DNA of 64,000 nt, from positions 1,412,250,394 through 1,412,314,393 of the forward strand of contig OY856412.1 of the NCBI GenBank assembly GCA_963693085.1. The letters run 5' to 3'. A program made the position numbers and the translations under genes. Below, one piece after another: positions 22,400 to 34,690 of this stretch. The DNA is from Alisma plantago-aquatica. Its lineage: Eukaryota > Streptophyta > Magnoliopsida > Alismatales > Alismataceae. Each line of letters begins with the position of its first letter. The first letter of the stretch is position 1. The notes under the pieces were generated by a model. That model did no database searches. It was given only the letters and a program-made list of their open reading frames with translations, and had not been told where the DNA came from.

Positions 22400-24814
22400 T
22401 TCATTCTAATTTGTCGTCTTCCTATTTTATATCCGTTTTGATTGACCCGGGTGAGACACACTTTTTATCATTAGAGAAGTGACTGCTAGTTGTTCCTTGC
22501 CTATTAGTTGGTTTTTCCGATTGCTAGAGGTGTGTCCATCATGTGTTCTTTCTTTCTCAGGACAACATTCAAGTGGGCCTTATACCACTTGATATACATG
22601 AATTTGATGTGATCCGTGGTATGGATACTTTGAAGAAGTACCAGGTTGTCTTGGACTGTTGTTCCAAGGTAACTACGTTTGTTGATGGTGGTGTTTCTTG
22701 GATCTTGAAAGGAAATAGGAAGATTCTTTTGACATGTCTGGTGTATGTGATGGCAATGGAAAGGATGACGAGGAAGGGTTGTGAACCGTTCTTGGCACAT
22801 GTGGTAGATACAAAGGTGAGGAGTCCTAGTATCCATGAAGTGCCAGTTGTTTGTGAGTTTGTGGATGTGTTTCCCAACGAGTTCCCAGGTGTTCCCCCTC
22901 CTTGGGAGATTGACTTTGAGATTAATCTGGTACTTGGTACACAGCCGATAGCACAAACACCTTACAAGGTGGAACCAACTAAGATTCAAAATCTAAAGAA
23001 GGAGTTGTAAGAGTTGCTAGAGAAGGTCTTTATCAGACCGATCACTTCCCCTTGGGGTGCTCCTGTGTTGTTTTTTAAGAATAAAGATGGACCCATGAGG
23101 TTGTGCATCGATTATCGACAGTTGAACAAGGTGACGATCAAGAACAAGTATTTGTTTCCATGGACAGATGATCTATTTGATCTGTTGAGGGGTGTTGCTA
23201 TTTTCTCAAAGATAGATCTGAGGTCAGGATATCATCAATTATAGATCAAGTCAGATGACACATCCAAGTCAGCTTTTAGGACTTGGTATGGTCACTATGA
23301 GTTTTTAGTTATGCCGTATGGGCTAACCAATACACCAACAACGTTCATGGACCTGATGAACATGATGTTCACCTTATCTTGACTAGTTCGTGGTTGTGTT
23401 CATTGATGATATCCCAATCTACTCACGTGAATCCAGAAATATGAGAAACATATAATAAAGGCATTGATCTTGTCGAGAAAACACAAGTTGCATTCCAAGT
23501 TCAACAAGTGTGTGTTTTGACTAAAAGAGGTGTCTTTTCTTGGGAGCATGATATCTACTGAACGTGTGTGTGTGGATTCCAAGAAGGTACATTCAGTGTT
23601 AGAATAGGAGAAACCAAAGACCCCGATAGAGGTTCGTTGTTTCCTTGGCTTGGCATGCTATTATAGGAGGTTTATCAAGAACTTCATCACATCAGAGTTA
23701 CCCCTAATGAAGCTGATGAGGAAAGGTGTGCTATTTGTCTGGGATGACATGTGTCAGCATTCTTTTCTACTTTTAAAGGAGGATATGGCCAGTGCACCAA
23801 AGTTAGTGTTACCAGAGCAAGGGAAAGGTTACATTGTCTTCTGTGATGTGTTGAAAAATGGTTTGGGTTGTGTGCTGATGCAAGATAAGAACGTGATTTC
23901 TTTTGCATCATGACAGCTCAAGAAATGTGATGAAAGCTACCCGACACATGATTTATAGCTTATTATTGTGGTCCTTACTTTAATGATATTGAGACACTAC
24001 CTTTATGGAGAGAAGTATCAAATCTTCACCGACCAAAAGAACCTTTAGTACATCTTTTCAAATCAGGAGCTGAATATGTGGCAATGTCACTGGATGGAGT
24101 TGATCAAAGATTATGATTGCACCATAGACTACCATCCAAGAAAGGAGAATGGTGAAATGTTCTCTAAGTAGGAAGTCTTGTTCGTCATCATTGGATGATA
24201 TGACACAATTATGTTCTTTAGTGTACCATACGTGGGATATGTTGGTGTCCTTGCATCAGATGAATGTGAAGTTGGAGGACTCCTTGTTGGAAATCTTGCT
24301 AGCCTAGTTACAGGTGAAACCTACATTGAGTCAACATATCAGAGATGCACAACGTGATGATACTGTGATACAGAAATATGGTCTCAGTTGGGGGAGCAAG
24401 AAGTGTGATGGATTCCATGAGTTAGAGGATTGGATAGTCTATTTCTATGGCAGGGCAGTAGTGCCAGATGTCGATGATTCGAGGAAGTTGGTTCTATAAG
24501 AGGCTCATTATTCTATGTATGACATGCATCTAGGTATCACCAACATGTACCACAATATAAAAGATTTGTATTGGTGCCCTAGCTTGAAGTGTGACATAGC
24601 TAAGTTCATGGAGAAGTGTGTAGTGTGTCAGCAGGTTAAGGTAGAACATCAAAGACCTGCATGGGCTTCACAACTATTGTCTATACCACAGTGGAAATGG
24701 GATCATATCACGATGGACTTTGTGGTTGGACTTCTTTGACAACCAAAGGTCATGACTCCATCTAGGTGATAGTGAATAGGTTGACCAAGTGCAAAATTTC
24801 ACTAATTTAAAAGG
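22400..24814 (+). pseudogene. gypsy-1 pol (protease, RT, RNase H, integrase)
   Basis: Protease: VLIDPGETHF, with the DSG active site changed to DPG. Linker and RT: PVVCEFVDVFPNEFPGVPP, then [48 protein letters not shown], and the catalytic box FIDD (about 23398-23412) across a frameshift. RNase H: YIVFCDVLKNGLGCVL and IFTDQKNL. Integrase: the HHCC region (MHLGITNMYH...CVVCQQVKVEHQRP) and WKWDHITMDFVVGL with the first catalytic Asp. The frame reaches about the LTK-x-HFLP position and then ends at the gypsy-2 LTR. Confidence 0.92.
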
Positions 24815-27518
24815 TGTTGGATACAAAATTACTGTCCTTAAAGGAGTTACATTCTAGATTTTGCAACAAGAAAGTAAAACCATACAAAACCTCCATGATT
24901 ACATTAATGCCTGTTCTTATTGGTGTCTTCTTTCTTGAATATTTGTCTCCATCATAACTGTAGAATAACAACATGTTATCCTAAAATTCCGACAAACAAA
25001 GCATGTTGTCAGTATAACAAGTTATACTACTATGTGGGGTAAAATATTGCATCTATGATAACAACATAATCACAATGATTATTGTTATAGAATTAAAATT
25101 TTCATTTTTTTCATAACCTGACAACCCGTTTTTACTCAACCTATAAGATGCCCTCTCTTGGGATCCTCTACCCTTCAATGGACATTAGGACACCTCTCAA
25201 TCTAGATCTAGGTGCCATGTTGGTCTTTAGAATCTAGAGCATGACCTTCCCAATTTAAGGCACGGTCTGACCTTCCCATTCTATGCCCTGGTCCTTAGTC
25301 ATCATCCTAACTTTTCATTGCCATTCTCAATTTCTAGAGTTTCTATGCAGGGTTCGAGCAAGTTACAAGCATATAATGTGATAGCCATAGTGACTTTATA
25401 GATTGCATGAATTAAATGAACAAGCAAGCATTTATTTCCAATCCGTGCATAAAAGTTTTCGAGAAAGCCCTGTGAAACTATAACGATTATTCTTAGGTGT
25501 AGCCACATACTTGTTTCAATAGTAACTTGATGTCCAAGCAAGATCAATCAGTAATATCCAAACAAGCAACCAAGCAATTTATCCTAAAAGTTAAAGCATA
25601 ACATGCATGTATTATTATTCTATCCAAAATCCTCACTAGGATTGACTTGTATCACAAGGTAGAGTTTTGATGTCAACTTTAGGGTTCCATTAGGGTTTTG
25701 TCTTTCCAAACCCTAACTACCACTTTTCATGTTCTTTTGGGTCATAAACCCTAATTTATCGTTAATTACACTTTTAGTTTCAATGAAACCTTAATTCATC
25801 AAATCATGGGTTCAATAGTTCACATAAGTTCCAAGGTGTTCTCTTTCTCCATAAAAGATCCGTCTTTGATTATCAACATCACTTGAATTCATTAGATCAT
25901 CAAAATTTTGAAATTAGGGTTTTGATTCATTTGATAAATTAAGGATGCCAACTTTGGGTACATTTTGAACTAGAAGCAGAACTAGGTATTGATCCTATTT
26001 TTATTGGATTATTCATATATTTTTTATCAAAAATCATATATTATTTGCTTTAATTTGATTATCCTACAAATTACTAGGATTTTTATGAAATTAATCAGTT
26101 TGGGCCAATCGTAGGTTGCCACCTCAGTGGATGGTCGGGCCATTGGTTGTTCCACAGGTTTAGGGCCGAGCCAATGGGCTCAAGCCAACTCGGTTGACCA
26201 TGCCCATGTGGACGCTCGTAGATACAAGAAAAAAAGAGGGAAAAGGTCGAAAAGAGCCTGACCTGTGAAGGAGGGAGTTGGGGGCAAGATGGACGTTTCG
26301 TGAGTAGTCGTCTTCCTCCTTCATCTCACGAGTAGCAGTCCAGCGTAAGTCTACTTAAGAATTGACTCTGGCTTCAAGGCACAGGGGCAACATGCAAGAG
26401 CACCGGTAGCTTCGCCTGGCCTTATTAGATTCAGCCACAATCCCAATTGGTTGGGAGGTGATTGGAGAGAGGGAAACAACTAGGATGCACCTCCAAATCA
26501 ACATAGGGGTATCAATGAGAAGAATGGTGGGGTTATCTGGGGAATTGGGAGATAATAAGCAAGCTGCTAACTCCGCAATATCTCACGAGTCTAATGGTGC
26601 CTTATTATATAGTCCCCATGATCGATGACTAGTCCTGCTACTTGGAACAAATTGGGGAAACTCTCTAGGGTCCTCCTTTATAGGTAAAACTTAGGCTAGA
26701 TGAGTTTCTTTCATGCTCCCAAATCTATTAGTCTAGTTTCCCAATCTGTCCATTCATCACTGCCTAAGGAAAATGCCTTGGAAAGTCCTCCCACTAAGTC
26801 TTTGGTTTCCTTATGTAGCCGAGGTAGGTGATAATCACATCACCGTGAGATGGAGATCTGATGGCCCACATTGTGTGTTCCTGATAAAAGATAATCCTAT
26901 TAGAAATTAAAAGTTGTGACATTTAATACTTTCCATCTATATTTCCCACACTTTAGGAATTTGTATAAATCTATATCTCCCAAACCATCCATCCTTTTAG
27001 TCTCAACTTTTAAGGAAAGTCTTTAATGACTTTATCTTGATGTGTGCAAATATTTGGACCAAAACTTGAAAAGAAAAACATCTTTTCTTAACATGCAAGT
27101 TATCCACTTATAAGGCATATATTATGCATTAAAAACATCATTTTCTTCTTCTTTGTTTCTTTTCTATTTTCTTTATTTTGGTTATTGTTTATATTAGAAA
27201 GCATGTGCCATAGAAAATTAATTAATTGTGGCCATTCATGCCACTTTCAAGATAATTCTGCACAATTCTCTTAAGCACATATAATTAATGTCTATTTTAT
27301 TTTGTTCTTGGCTTATTAAGGGATTTTCTTCTCTCCCTTTTCTTTTTACCCATTATTGGAATAATAAAATAGTATAATTTACGAAATCCATCATTAAAGG
27401 GAAATTTGCAAACAAATCCATTCTTTAAAACAAAGCACACAAATTTCCAATCATGTATGTTCTAAAAAAATATTTGCATGTAGTTTATCAAAATACAAGT
27501 AAAATTGAGGTTACAACA
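24815..27518 (-). repeat. gypsy-2 3' LTR (2,704 bp)
   Basis: On the minus strand it begins TGTTGTAACCTC directly after a polypurine tract and ends CCAACA, giving TGTTG/CAACA termini. The left border falls exactly where gypsy-1 integrase coding is lost. A minus-strand TATA-like word (tatataata, about 26608-26616) could be its promoter. Left flank 24810-24814 (aaagg) is the predicted 5-bp target duplication. Confidence 0.85.
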
Positions 27519-27533
27519 TCCTTTTCCTCTTAT
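27519..27533 (-). other. gypsy-2 polypurine tract
   Basis: Minus strand ataagaggaaaagga abuts the LTR start and follows the conserved word ttttgaggacaaaatt that ends chromovirus internal regions. It primes plus-strand cDNA synthesis. Confidence 0.85.
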
Positions 27534-27557
27534 AGGAATTTTGTCCTCAAAATTCAA

Positions 27558-30420
27558 CTAATCACACTTTTCCACGTCTACCTTAAGCTCCCATGTGGCT
27601 TCATACTCTTTATGGTTCCTCCAAAGAACCTTTACTATCTCTATTTTTTTATTCCTAAGCTCTTTCACATTGGTATCCAGTACCCTCACAGGTGACTCAG
27701 GGTATGTCAGACTCCCTTGGAGTTCAATAGGTTCAATGCTCAACACATGGCTCGGATGCTTCACATAGCACTTCAGATTGGGCACATGGAACACATCATC
27801 CATCATACTATATTGAGGGGTAAGGATAAACAATAAGCAGCTTCACCAATCTATTCTAGGATTTTAAAAGGACCCACGTAGCAGGGATTCAACTTTCCTC
27901 TATTCTTATCTATAGGTTAGAGGGGTCAGATTTTTAGAAACACATGTTCACCCATAGTGAAGTGCAAGTCAGTCTACTTCACATCAGCTTACGACTATTG
28001 TCGATCCTGGACTCTCTTCAGCCTTTGCTTGATCAAAGAAACTTTTTTATCATACAACTATAGTTCTTCTAACCTCAACAAGATCCATTCATCGACGTCA
28101 TCCTATAGAAGGAGTGACCGATACATCCTCCACTAGGGATCTTCATATAGAGGCATCCCGATACTGGCTTGGTAACTATTATTATAAGAAAACTCATCTA
28201 GAGGCAAGTACTACTCATATGATTCATCCCAATTGAGCACACATGCTCTAAACAAGTATTCTAATGTTTGGATTGTTCTTTCTGACTGTCCATCAGTCTC
28301 GGGGTGATAGGTTGTGCTAAATTTCATTCTTGTACCAAGTTCCTCATGCACTTTCTTTCACAACTTAGAGGTGAATTTTGGGTCATTGCTAAAAATAATT
28401 GAACTCAGAATAGCGTGCGATCAAACTATCTCTCTAATATATAGATCAACTAGGTTTGTCAGCTTGGTAGTGATATTTAATGCAGGGAAATGTTCTATCT
28501 TGGTGAGGCGATCTACCACAAACCATATTGCATTTTGACCTTTCTTTGTCTTGAGGAGACCCACCACAAAGTCCATAGTGATTTTCTCCCACTTCCACTC
28601 TAGAATCTCATTGGATTGTAATAATCCACCATGTCACTGGTGTTCAGCCTTCACCATCTGGCATGTGAGACAGCTGGCAACATATGCTTCTATGTCTCTC
28701 TTCATCCCAAGCCACCAAAAGTATCATTGTAAGTCCTTAAACATTTTGGTAGTGTCGCGATGTACCGTATACTTATAACCATGGGATTCTTGCAAAATAT
28801 TATTCTTCAAGGGTGAATCTTCAGGAACCCAAATACAACTCTTGTATCGGATTCCACTATCTACACCCACTGAGAGATGTGTCTGTGGTTTCTCTATCAA
28901 ACTTTTCATCTTGTCAAGATATGAGCTAACTAACTGGGCAAATACCATCTCTGTCTACATGTCTAGTTTTATTTGAATGTTAGCTACCTAGATCTGATCT
29001 TCTAATGGCTGTGGAGTCCACCTAGCAAACTCTTCCAGTTCCCTCCATCGGGTAGATAAGATAGTTGCACACTTGAGCTGTTTCTGACTAAGTGCATCTG
29101 CTACTACATTAGTTGTTCCTGGATGATAGGATATGATGTAGTCATAGTCCTTCATATACTCCATCCAACTTCTTTGTCTCAAATTCAAGTCTTTCTGAGT
29201 CAGGAGGTATTTCAAGTTCTCATGATCGGTGAGAATTTCTAAGGTGTCTCCAAAAAGGTTGTGTCACCAAATCTTCAGGATGTGAATGATCACACCCAGT
29301 TATGAATTATTTATTGGGTAGTTCACTTCATTAGGCTTAAGATATCTAGAGGAAAAAGCAACAACATGTTTATTTTTCTCTAGAACACATCCAAGTCATG
29401 TCCTCAATGCATCACTGAAGATCATAAAACCATCATTGCCTGATGGTAGAGTCAACACAGAAGCGGTGGTCAAGTTCTCCTTCAACTCTTGAAATTGGGC
29501 TTCACACAAGTCGGACCAAACAAACTTCTCATCCTTTTGAGTGAGCTTGGTTAGGGTAGAGAAGTCTTTGAGAAAATGTTAATGACACATGGATAATACC
29601 CGACCAATACCAAGAAGTTGTGGATCTCATAAGGGTTCTTTATTGCTGGTCAATCACGTACGACTAATACTTTAGCAGAATCCACTGAGATTATTCCTCC
29701 GGATATGATGTGTCCATGAAACATGATACGGTCTATCCATAACTCATACTTTGAGAATATCCCATATAATTTCTTCTTCCTCAGTATATAAAGGACTCTA
29801 TTGAGGTGTTCACAATGTTGTTCTAAGTCATTAGAGTAAAGCAAGATGTCATCTATAAATACTATGACAAAGGAGTTTAGGAAAGGCTATAACACACTAC
29901 TCATGAGATTCATAAACACACTCAGGGCATTGGACAACCCAAATTGAATAACCACAAACTCATAGTGTCCATAGTCGGTTTGAAAGGTGTTTTTTGGAAT
30001 ATCGTCACTATTAACTTGCAACTGGTGATAACTGGACCTTAGGTCAATCTTTGAAAAGATTCAGGCAAACTTAAGATGGTCAAATAGGTTATCTATATGG
30101 GGTAAAGGATACTTGTTCTTAATGGTAGCTTAGTTTATCATTCTATAGTTGATACACATTTGGAGTGATCCATTCTTTTTCTTCATAAAGAGGACCAGTG
30201 CTCCCCATGGCGAGTGCTAGGTTGGATGAATCCTTTATCTAACAACTGTTGTAAATACTTTTTCAGTTCAAACAACTATATAGGGGCCATCCTGTAAGGT
30301 GCCCTGGAGATAGGGTTTGTCCCGAGATCTAATTCTATCAAGAAGTCTACTTCTCTTTCCAGAGGTATGCCAAGCATATCATCCAGAAATGCATATGCAG
30401 AGTCTCTGACTACCTCAATC
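27558..30420 (-). pseudogene. gypsy-2 RT, RNase H, integrase and chromodomain
   Basis: [56 protein letters not shown]. RNase [22 protein letters not shown] and [14 protein letters not shown]. Integrase: zinc region around YGxKRD-CLTCQMVKAEHQ, catalytic TMDFVVGL, SNDPKFTS and TYHPETDGQSERTIQ (D, D, E all visible). C-terminal DVFHVPNLKCYVKHPSHV, then VLDTNVKELRNKKIEIVKVLWRNHKEYEATWE, the chromodomain that directs chromoviruses to heterochromatin. Stops throughout. Confidence 0.93.
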
Positions 30421-31049
30421 TACTATAGCGGTTGCACCTTAGGCTCCAGCTCAGTAACCAATGTTAGGAATGCTTGACAACCTTTGGCTATCATCTTCTT
30501 GGCCTTTAGGGATGACACATATAGGTTAGTTGTAGCATCCTTCCTACCTCTAATGGTAAAGTGTGGGTGACCCAATTTCCTTATTATGATTTTCTTTTCC
30601 TTACAATCAATCTGTGCTATATAGGTGTAAAGCCACTCCATACCAATGATCACATGTCTAGAAATATAAAGACAATAGGGTGTTCATTATCCAAATATTT
30701 AACTAAAAAAATAGGGTTTTTCAAAATTGGCGATTCTTGTTGATGGGTTTTCCCTTTCCTCCATGCCTTCTTATACTGTTGTTGAGCCCTTGTCCATTTC
30801 TATAATCATTCATGAGGTCAGAGGTGCCTTCACTGAATCCCAGGTACCCCTTTGCTGGGTTCTGCGCAGGCATCACAATCTTCTCTATGTCAAGGGCAAT
30901 GTCATAGGCGTCGATAAAGTTTGTTGGTCTACTAACTATCACATGTGGTTTTATTGCAGAATGCAAATGTTCTACAAAATGATCCACCCTTCTTTCCTGA
31001 GTAAGAATGTACCCAAACCTTTCCAGGAGGCGAAAGTTGCGAGCAAAGT
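30421..31049 (-). pseudogene. gypsy-2 gag C-part and protease remnant
   Basis: Gag ends around RFGYILTQERRVDHFVEHLHSAIKPHV and DAYDIALDIEKIV. Protease C-part is VIIGMEWLYTYIAQIDCKEKK (30423-30653). The zinc knuckle and the protease active site, which should lie between them, are missing within about 60 bp (30655-30720), so there is an internal deletion. Confidence 0.88.
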
Positions 31050-32699
31050 TGTAGGGAAATATGGATACATGATAGGAAGAAGGAACAGAAAAAATTATCT
31101 ACCATATTCCTCATAAGTCATTAGATCGCGTCAATAACTATACTCTAGGAAGGATGGCTTTGAGGATATACCTAGTCCTGGAGCAAGTCCAACAACATCT
31201 CCTCATCGTTCTTGATTCATAGTTATAAATTTCCTCATCATTCTTGATTCATAGCTGTTAACTAGTTGCTCTTGGATGGTGTATGTACAACTCTTGGTCT
31301 TCACCACATACAACAGACTGGAACAATGTCTGCAGTGACTCCTACGATCTCACCACAGACCGCCAGTTAACGTTGTTCTCCTAGCAGCAGACAAAGGACT
31401 CATGCATCTAAAGTTGTCAACATGGACCACCTAGAACTCCTATCATCCTACTAGAACAAACATGAAGAAGTCTCTCCCTATTGGTGTACTAGTCAGCAAC
31501 CTTCTCTCCCACAACAATAATCCTCAATTATTTTTCTCCCATAGCTATCCCTCCCTAGTCGGGTAGGACTTGCTTGGGCTATCTTGGTAAACACAACCAG
31601 AGAGGACAACAATTTTCAGAGCAACTGATTCTCAATTGTTTGTGTTGTGTTTTGGGAATCCCCTAGTACCCTCTATTTATACTAGAGGTTAGGTTCAGGG
31701 TTCCCATTCTATGCGAGAGTGGAAGCAATCAAAAGATCTTGAATATTTGCAACCTGCAACTACCCAAATGGCCGTTTGGCATGCGAGACGAGCATCTCAC
31801 ACTGAGAGATAGCCATTTTTAGTTTCCCAATTGCATACAAAATAGGCAATTTGTTTCCCATTAATCACCATCATGATCATCTAATCCTTAGTCCCAATCT
31901 ATGTTGGGGTTGGCTACATGGATCCTTTATTTCCATTCAACTCTATCTTGGGCCATATTCTATTTTACATGTAGAGATTCAAAATCTCTCTTTATAAGCT
32001 CATCCCAGGCCTTCCTCTTCTTCTATTTAATGTGCTTGACTCAATAGCATTGCTTCGTATAGGAACATTAGTTGGTCTGCGTTGCACATGTTCATACCAT
32101 CTGATTTGTCCCTCACACAACTTATCATCAATGCTCACTGCTTCCACTTTATTCCTGACATAGTCATTTCTCAAGAAATCTTTTCTAGTCTTCCCACACA
32201 TCCATCTCAGCATACACAGTTTAGCCACATTCATCTTGCTAAGACCTTGTTTCTTTACTGCCCAACAATCACTCCCATAGGCCTTATTTCTTCAATCCCC
32301 AACATTCACTCCCATATAGCATGGATGACCTTATTTCTATTAATGTCAAACATTAATTCCTTGTACTCCAAGTAATGTGAAATTGAAACGATCAGATTTG
32401 GGGAAGTATCTAGAACCTTTATGACTGAACTAAGTGGTCTCTCCCATGTGAGACCACTGTCTAGCTCACCCAGATGATCGAATGGTGAGTCGATCCAAGC
32501 TGGTCGGTTCAATCCATAGCCAATTTCAACTCAAATCAGCGTGTCTCTTCCAAACGCCCATCTCAACCTTTAAGATGAACTTTTGGCACTCCAGACGACC
32601 ATATCACCGTGTGAGATGGGCGTCTGGCAGTGTAGCCAGTTGATATGCTATGTGAATCAATTGCCTAAATGCTTTAGTAATTAATTCAATCATCATTCA
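31050..32699 (-). repeat. copia-1 3' LTR, with nested LINE
   Basis: Matches 36393-37552 once the 473-bp insert at 31866-32338 is removed. The minus-strand end reads CCCTACA at 31050. A TATA box (minus tataaatag, 31673-31681) is conserved in both LTRs. Confidence 0.9.
31866..32338 (-). mobile_element. 5'-truncated RTE-type LINE fragment
   Basis: Absent from the other copia-1 LTR. It is flanked by attaat at 31860-31865 and 32339-32344, a 6-bp target duplication that occurs once at the empty site. The minus strand encodes the C-terminal end of an RTE-clade reverse transcriptase (KMRMLRWMCG-like: KLCMLRWMCGKTRKDFLRNDYVRNKV, QIRWYEHVQRRP, RRRGRP). Its 3' end has the characteristic gccaaccccaacat...ttgggactaagg and a short gatgatcatgatggtg tail. 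Confidence 0.92.
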
Positions 32700-33713
32700 A
32701 TATTTAACTCCTCTTCTAGGTCGAGACCTATGTGTCTAACTCTATAGGTCCCATATCATGTTGGCAGTGAATGTCCATAACAACTTATGACATTACAAGC
32801 AAAGAGTAGTACCCAGTCGCACATCAGTGCTACCCAAGTGAATGCAAAGTTGGGAAACAACTTCAAACTACAATCTGTGTATGGTGTTGCAATATTTTTA
32901 TAATTCCTTTGTCACTGATATCTAGATTGAACTCGAGGCATGGAGTAATCACCCTCTTCAACATTCAATCTTGTTTCTTGAATCAGAGCAAACTATCTGA
33001 GATATATGTAAGATCAATATCACATATTGACTCATATGCTCATGGACATGATTTTCTCAGTCTCGCTAATCAAGAGGCCTTGGATATCATACTCCCTTAA
33101 GAGTGAAAAATCCAATCTCTATCACTCACAGTCTTTCCCCATGTGTCAAAGTCACCCAATCATCATTGTTCTAACAACCCATGTTTCAGGATTTGATGAT
33201 GTCAAAGCGTACCCAACGACATGTGATAACTGAAGTGATTTCAAGTCTAAGAACCACAAAAACCACCATCACTATGAGAGTTGACTATGACTACCATGGT
33301 AATGGTTTCCATGTGTCAGTCTCATGGTGGGTCTATTTGATACACTTTTCTCTAATATGTATTTATGTAATTGGTTTGATATAGACATACCATGACTAAT
33401 GGGACTCTGTCATCAACCTACTCTCACTCTGATCTAATGTGTCATTGTTGTCTATCAACCTTCCACAATAATAACCAATTAGGCTCATAATGAAAATATA
33501 TATGTACTCTTAATTTATGTATGATCTCATTCCCCAAGTCACGTACTTGAAGATATACATCATTGAGTAATATAATTCTCTGGACATTTATAATGTTACA
33601 ACATTATCTCATAACTGAATTAAATATAATAAATTAGAAGCTTACCTTTATTAATTAATCAAATGAATTACAATTTATTCCATTACAATCATCACATGGT
33701 TGGCTCTCTGGGC

Positions 33714-34046
33714 CTACGATATGTGATTCTTATTTATGTGCCCTATATGACAACGCCAAAGGTATGCCTTGTTTGAGTTTTTGAGTTTTAGTATTTTGGT
33801 ATTTCTGTTATAGACATATGTCTTTAGATCTAACAAATAAAGACCATAATACATTGTGGAACTTCCATAAATGATTCCATCTTTTGAAATAGAACATCGG
33901 CCATTTTTGATATGGAATTCAAATGCATCCTTTTTTATACAAGATACATAAATGATGTATATAATAGGTAAATAATAGAAGTTCTTTAACTCTATTACAA
34001 TCCATGTGGGTAGAGATATACTATAGGTTCCAACTACGTTGGCCAA
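33714..34046 (-). pseudogene. copia-1 protease / GAG-pre-integrase remnant
   Basis: Open frame with VVGTYSISLPTWIVIELKNFYYLP, VSCIKKDAFEFHIKNGRCSI, GLYLLDL and LWRCHIGHINKNHI. These match the segment between protease and the integrase zinc finger in copia polyproteins (normally LWHxRLGHI). It stops there; integrase does not follow. Confidence 0.85.
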
Positions 34047-34294
34047 AACTCTTGCACCATTTGCAACTCATAGTTCCACCTCACCTTTTCCCAAATCCCT
34101 ACTTCCTTTTAGATCTTGCATATGTGAACATATGTGAGATCCACATCTGGTATCTGTTATCCATGATGAAGAAGTAGATAGGTTTATCTCAATAATGTAT
34201 AACCTGAAGTGAAGATCACCATCCCTATTTTATGCTTCCTGAAAGCCTTCAAGTACAAGGGATGAGTTCCTCTTGTACTTTTCTTTCTCCTTAT

Positions 34295-34690
34295 CTAGAG
34301 TGTTGAAGATTTAGATTTAGGCTTGACCTCATAACCCTTCTCGGTCTTACTTTGATCCTTGGACTCAAATCCACTGATCACCATCATGGGCTTGTCCTTC
34401 TTCAATCTTGCTTCAACATGAATAAACATGGAAAGCAAATCTGACATGGTGTCATCCTCATTATTCACATGATGACATGAAATAAAGCGGCTATATGATT
34501 CTGGCATTGACTTTAGAATCATATTTGTGGCCAACTCTTGGCTCAAGGTGAATCCCAGTTCTTCAAGATGATATGCATGTCCAATCATACTGAGTACATG
34601 TTCTTCTATCGAGATTCCCTCTATCAACTTAGACTCAAGTACCACCTTCATAATATTGTCCCTTTCTTGCTTTATAAGACCAAGTGTCAC
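34295..34690 (-). pseudogene. copia-1 gag (UBN2) remnant
   Basis: A 131-codon frame with ISIEEHVLSMIGHAYHLEELGFTLSQELATNMILKSMPESYSRF, the central capsid pattern of copia gag. It lacks the N-terminus in this frame and ends before a zinc knuckle. Confidence 0.85.

Larger units (their letters stand above)
16949..24814 (+). mobile_element. Ty3/gypsy element gypsy-1, 5' LTR to integrase, interrupted
   Basis: Order: 5' LTR (16949-21007), initiator-Met PBS, gag, protease, RT, RNase H, integrase. The element stops inside integrase at 24814, where the LTR of gypsy-2 begins. Coding sequence has many stops. Gag and pol resemble plant chromoviruses of the Tekay/Del type, consistent with the very long LTR. 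No 3' LTR is in the window; it should lie beyond the right edge. Confidence 0.9.
24815..31049 (-). mobile_element. Ty3/gypsy chromovirus element gypsy-2, 3' LTR to gag, interrupted
   Basis: Inserted in the integrase gene of gypsy-1. Reading right to left: partial gag, protease remnant, RT, RNase H, integrase, chromodomain, polypurine tract, 3' LTR. It is cut within gag by copia-1 at 31050, so the 5' part of gag, the PBS and the 5' LTR are not visible. Numerous stops and indels. Confidence 0.92.

Noticed and set aside
24741..27557. A missing 3' LTR of gypsy-1 in this interval
   Set aside because: No match to 16949-21007 is seen; the interval has the termini and PPT of gypsy-2 instead.
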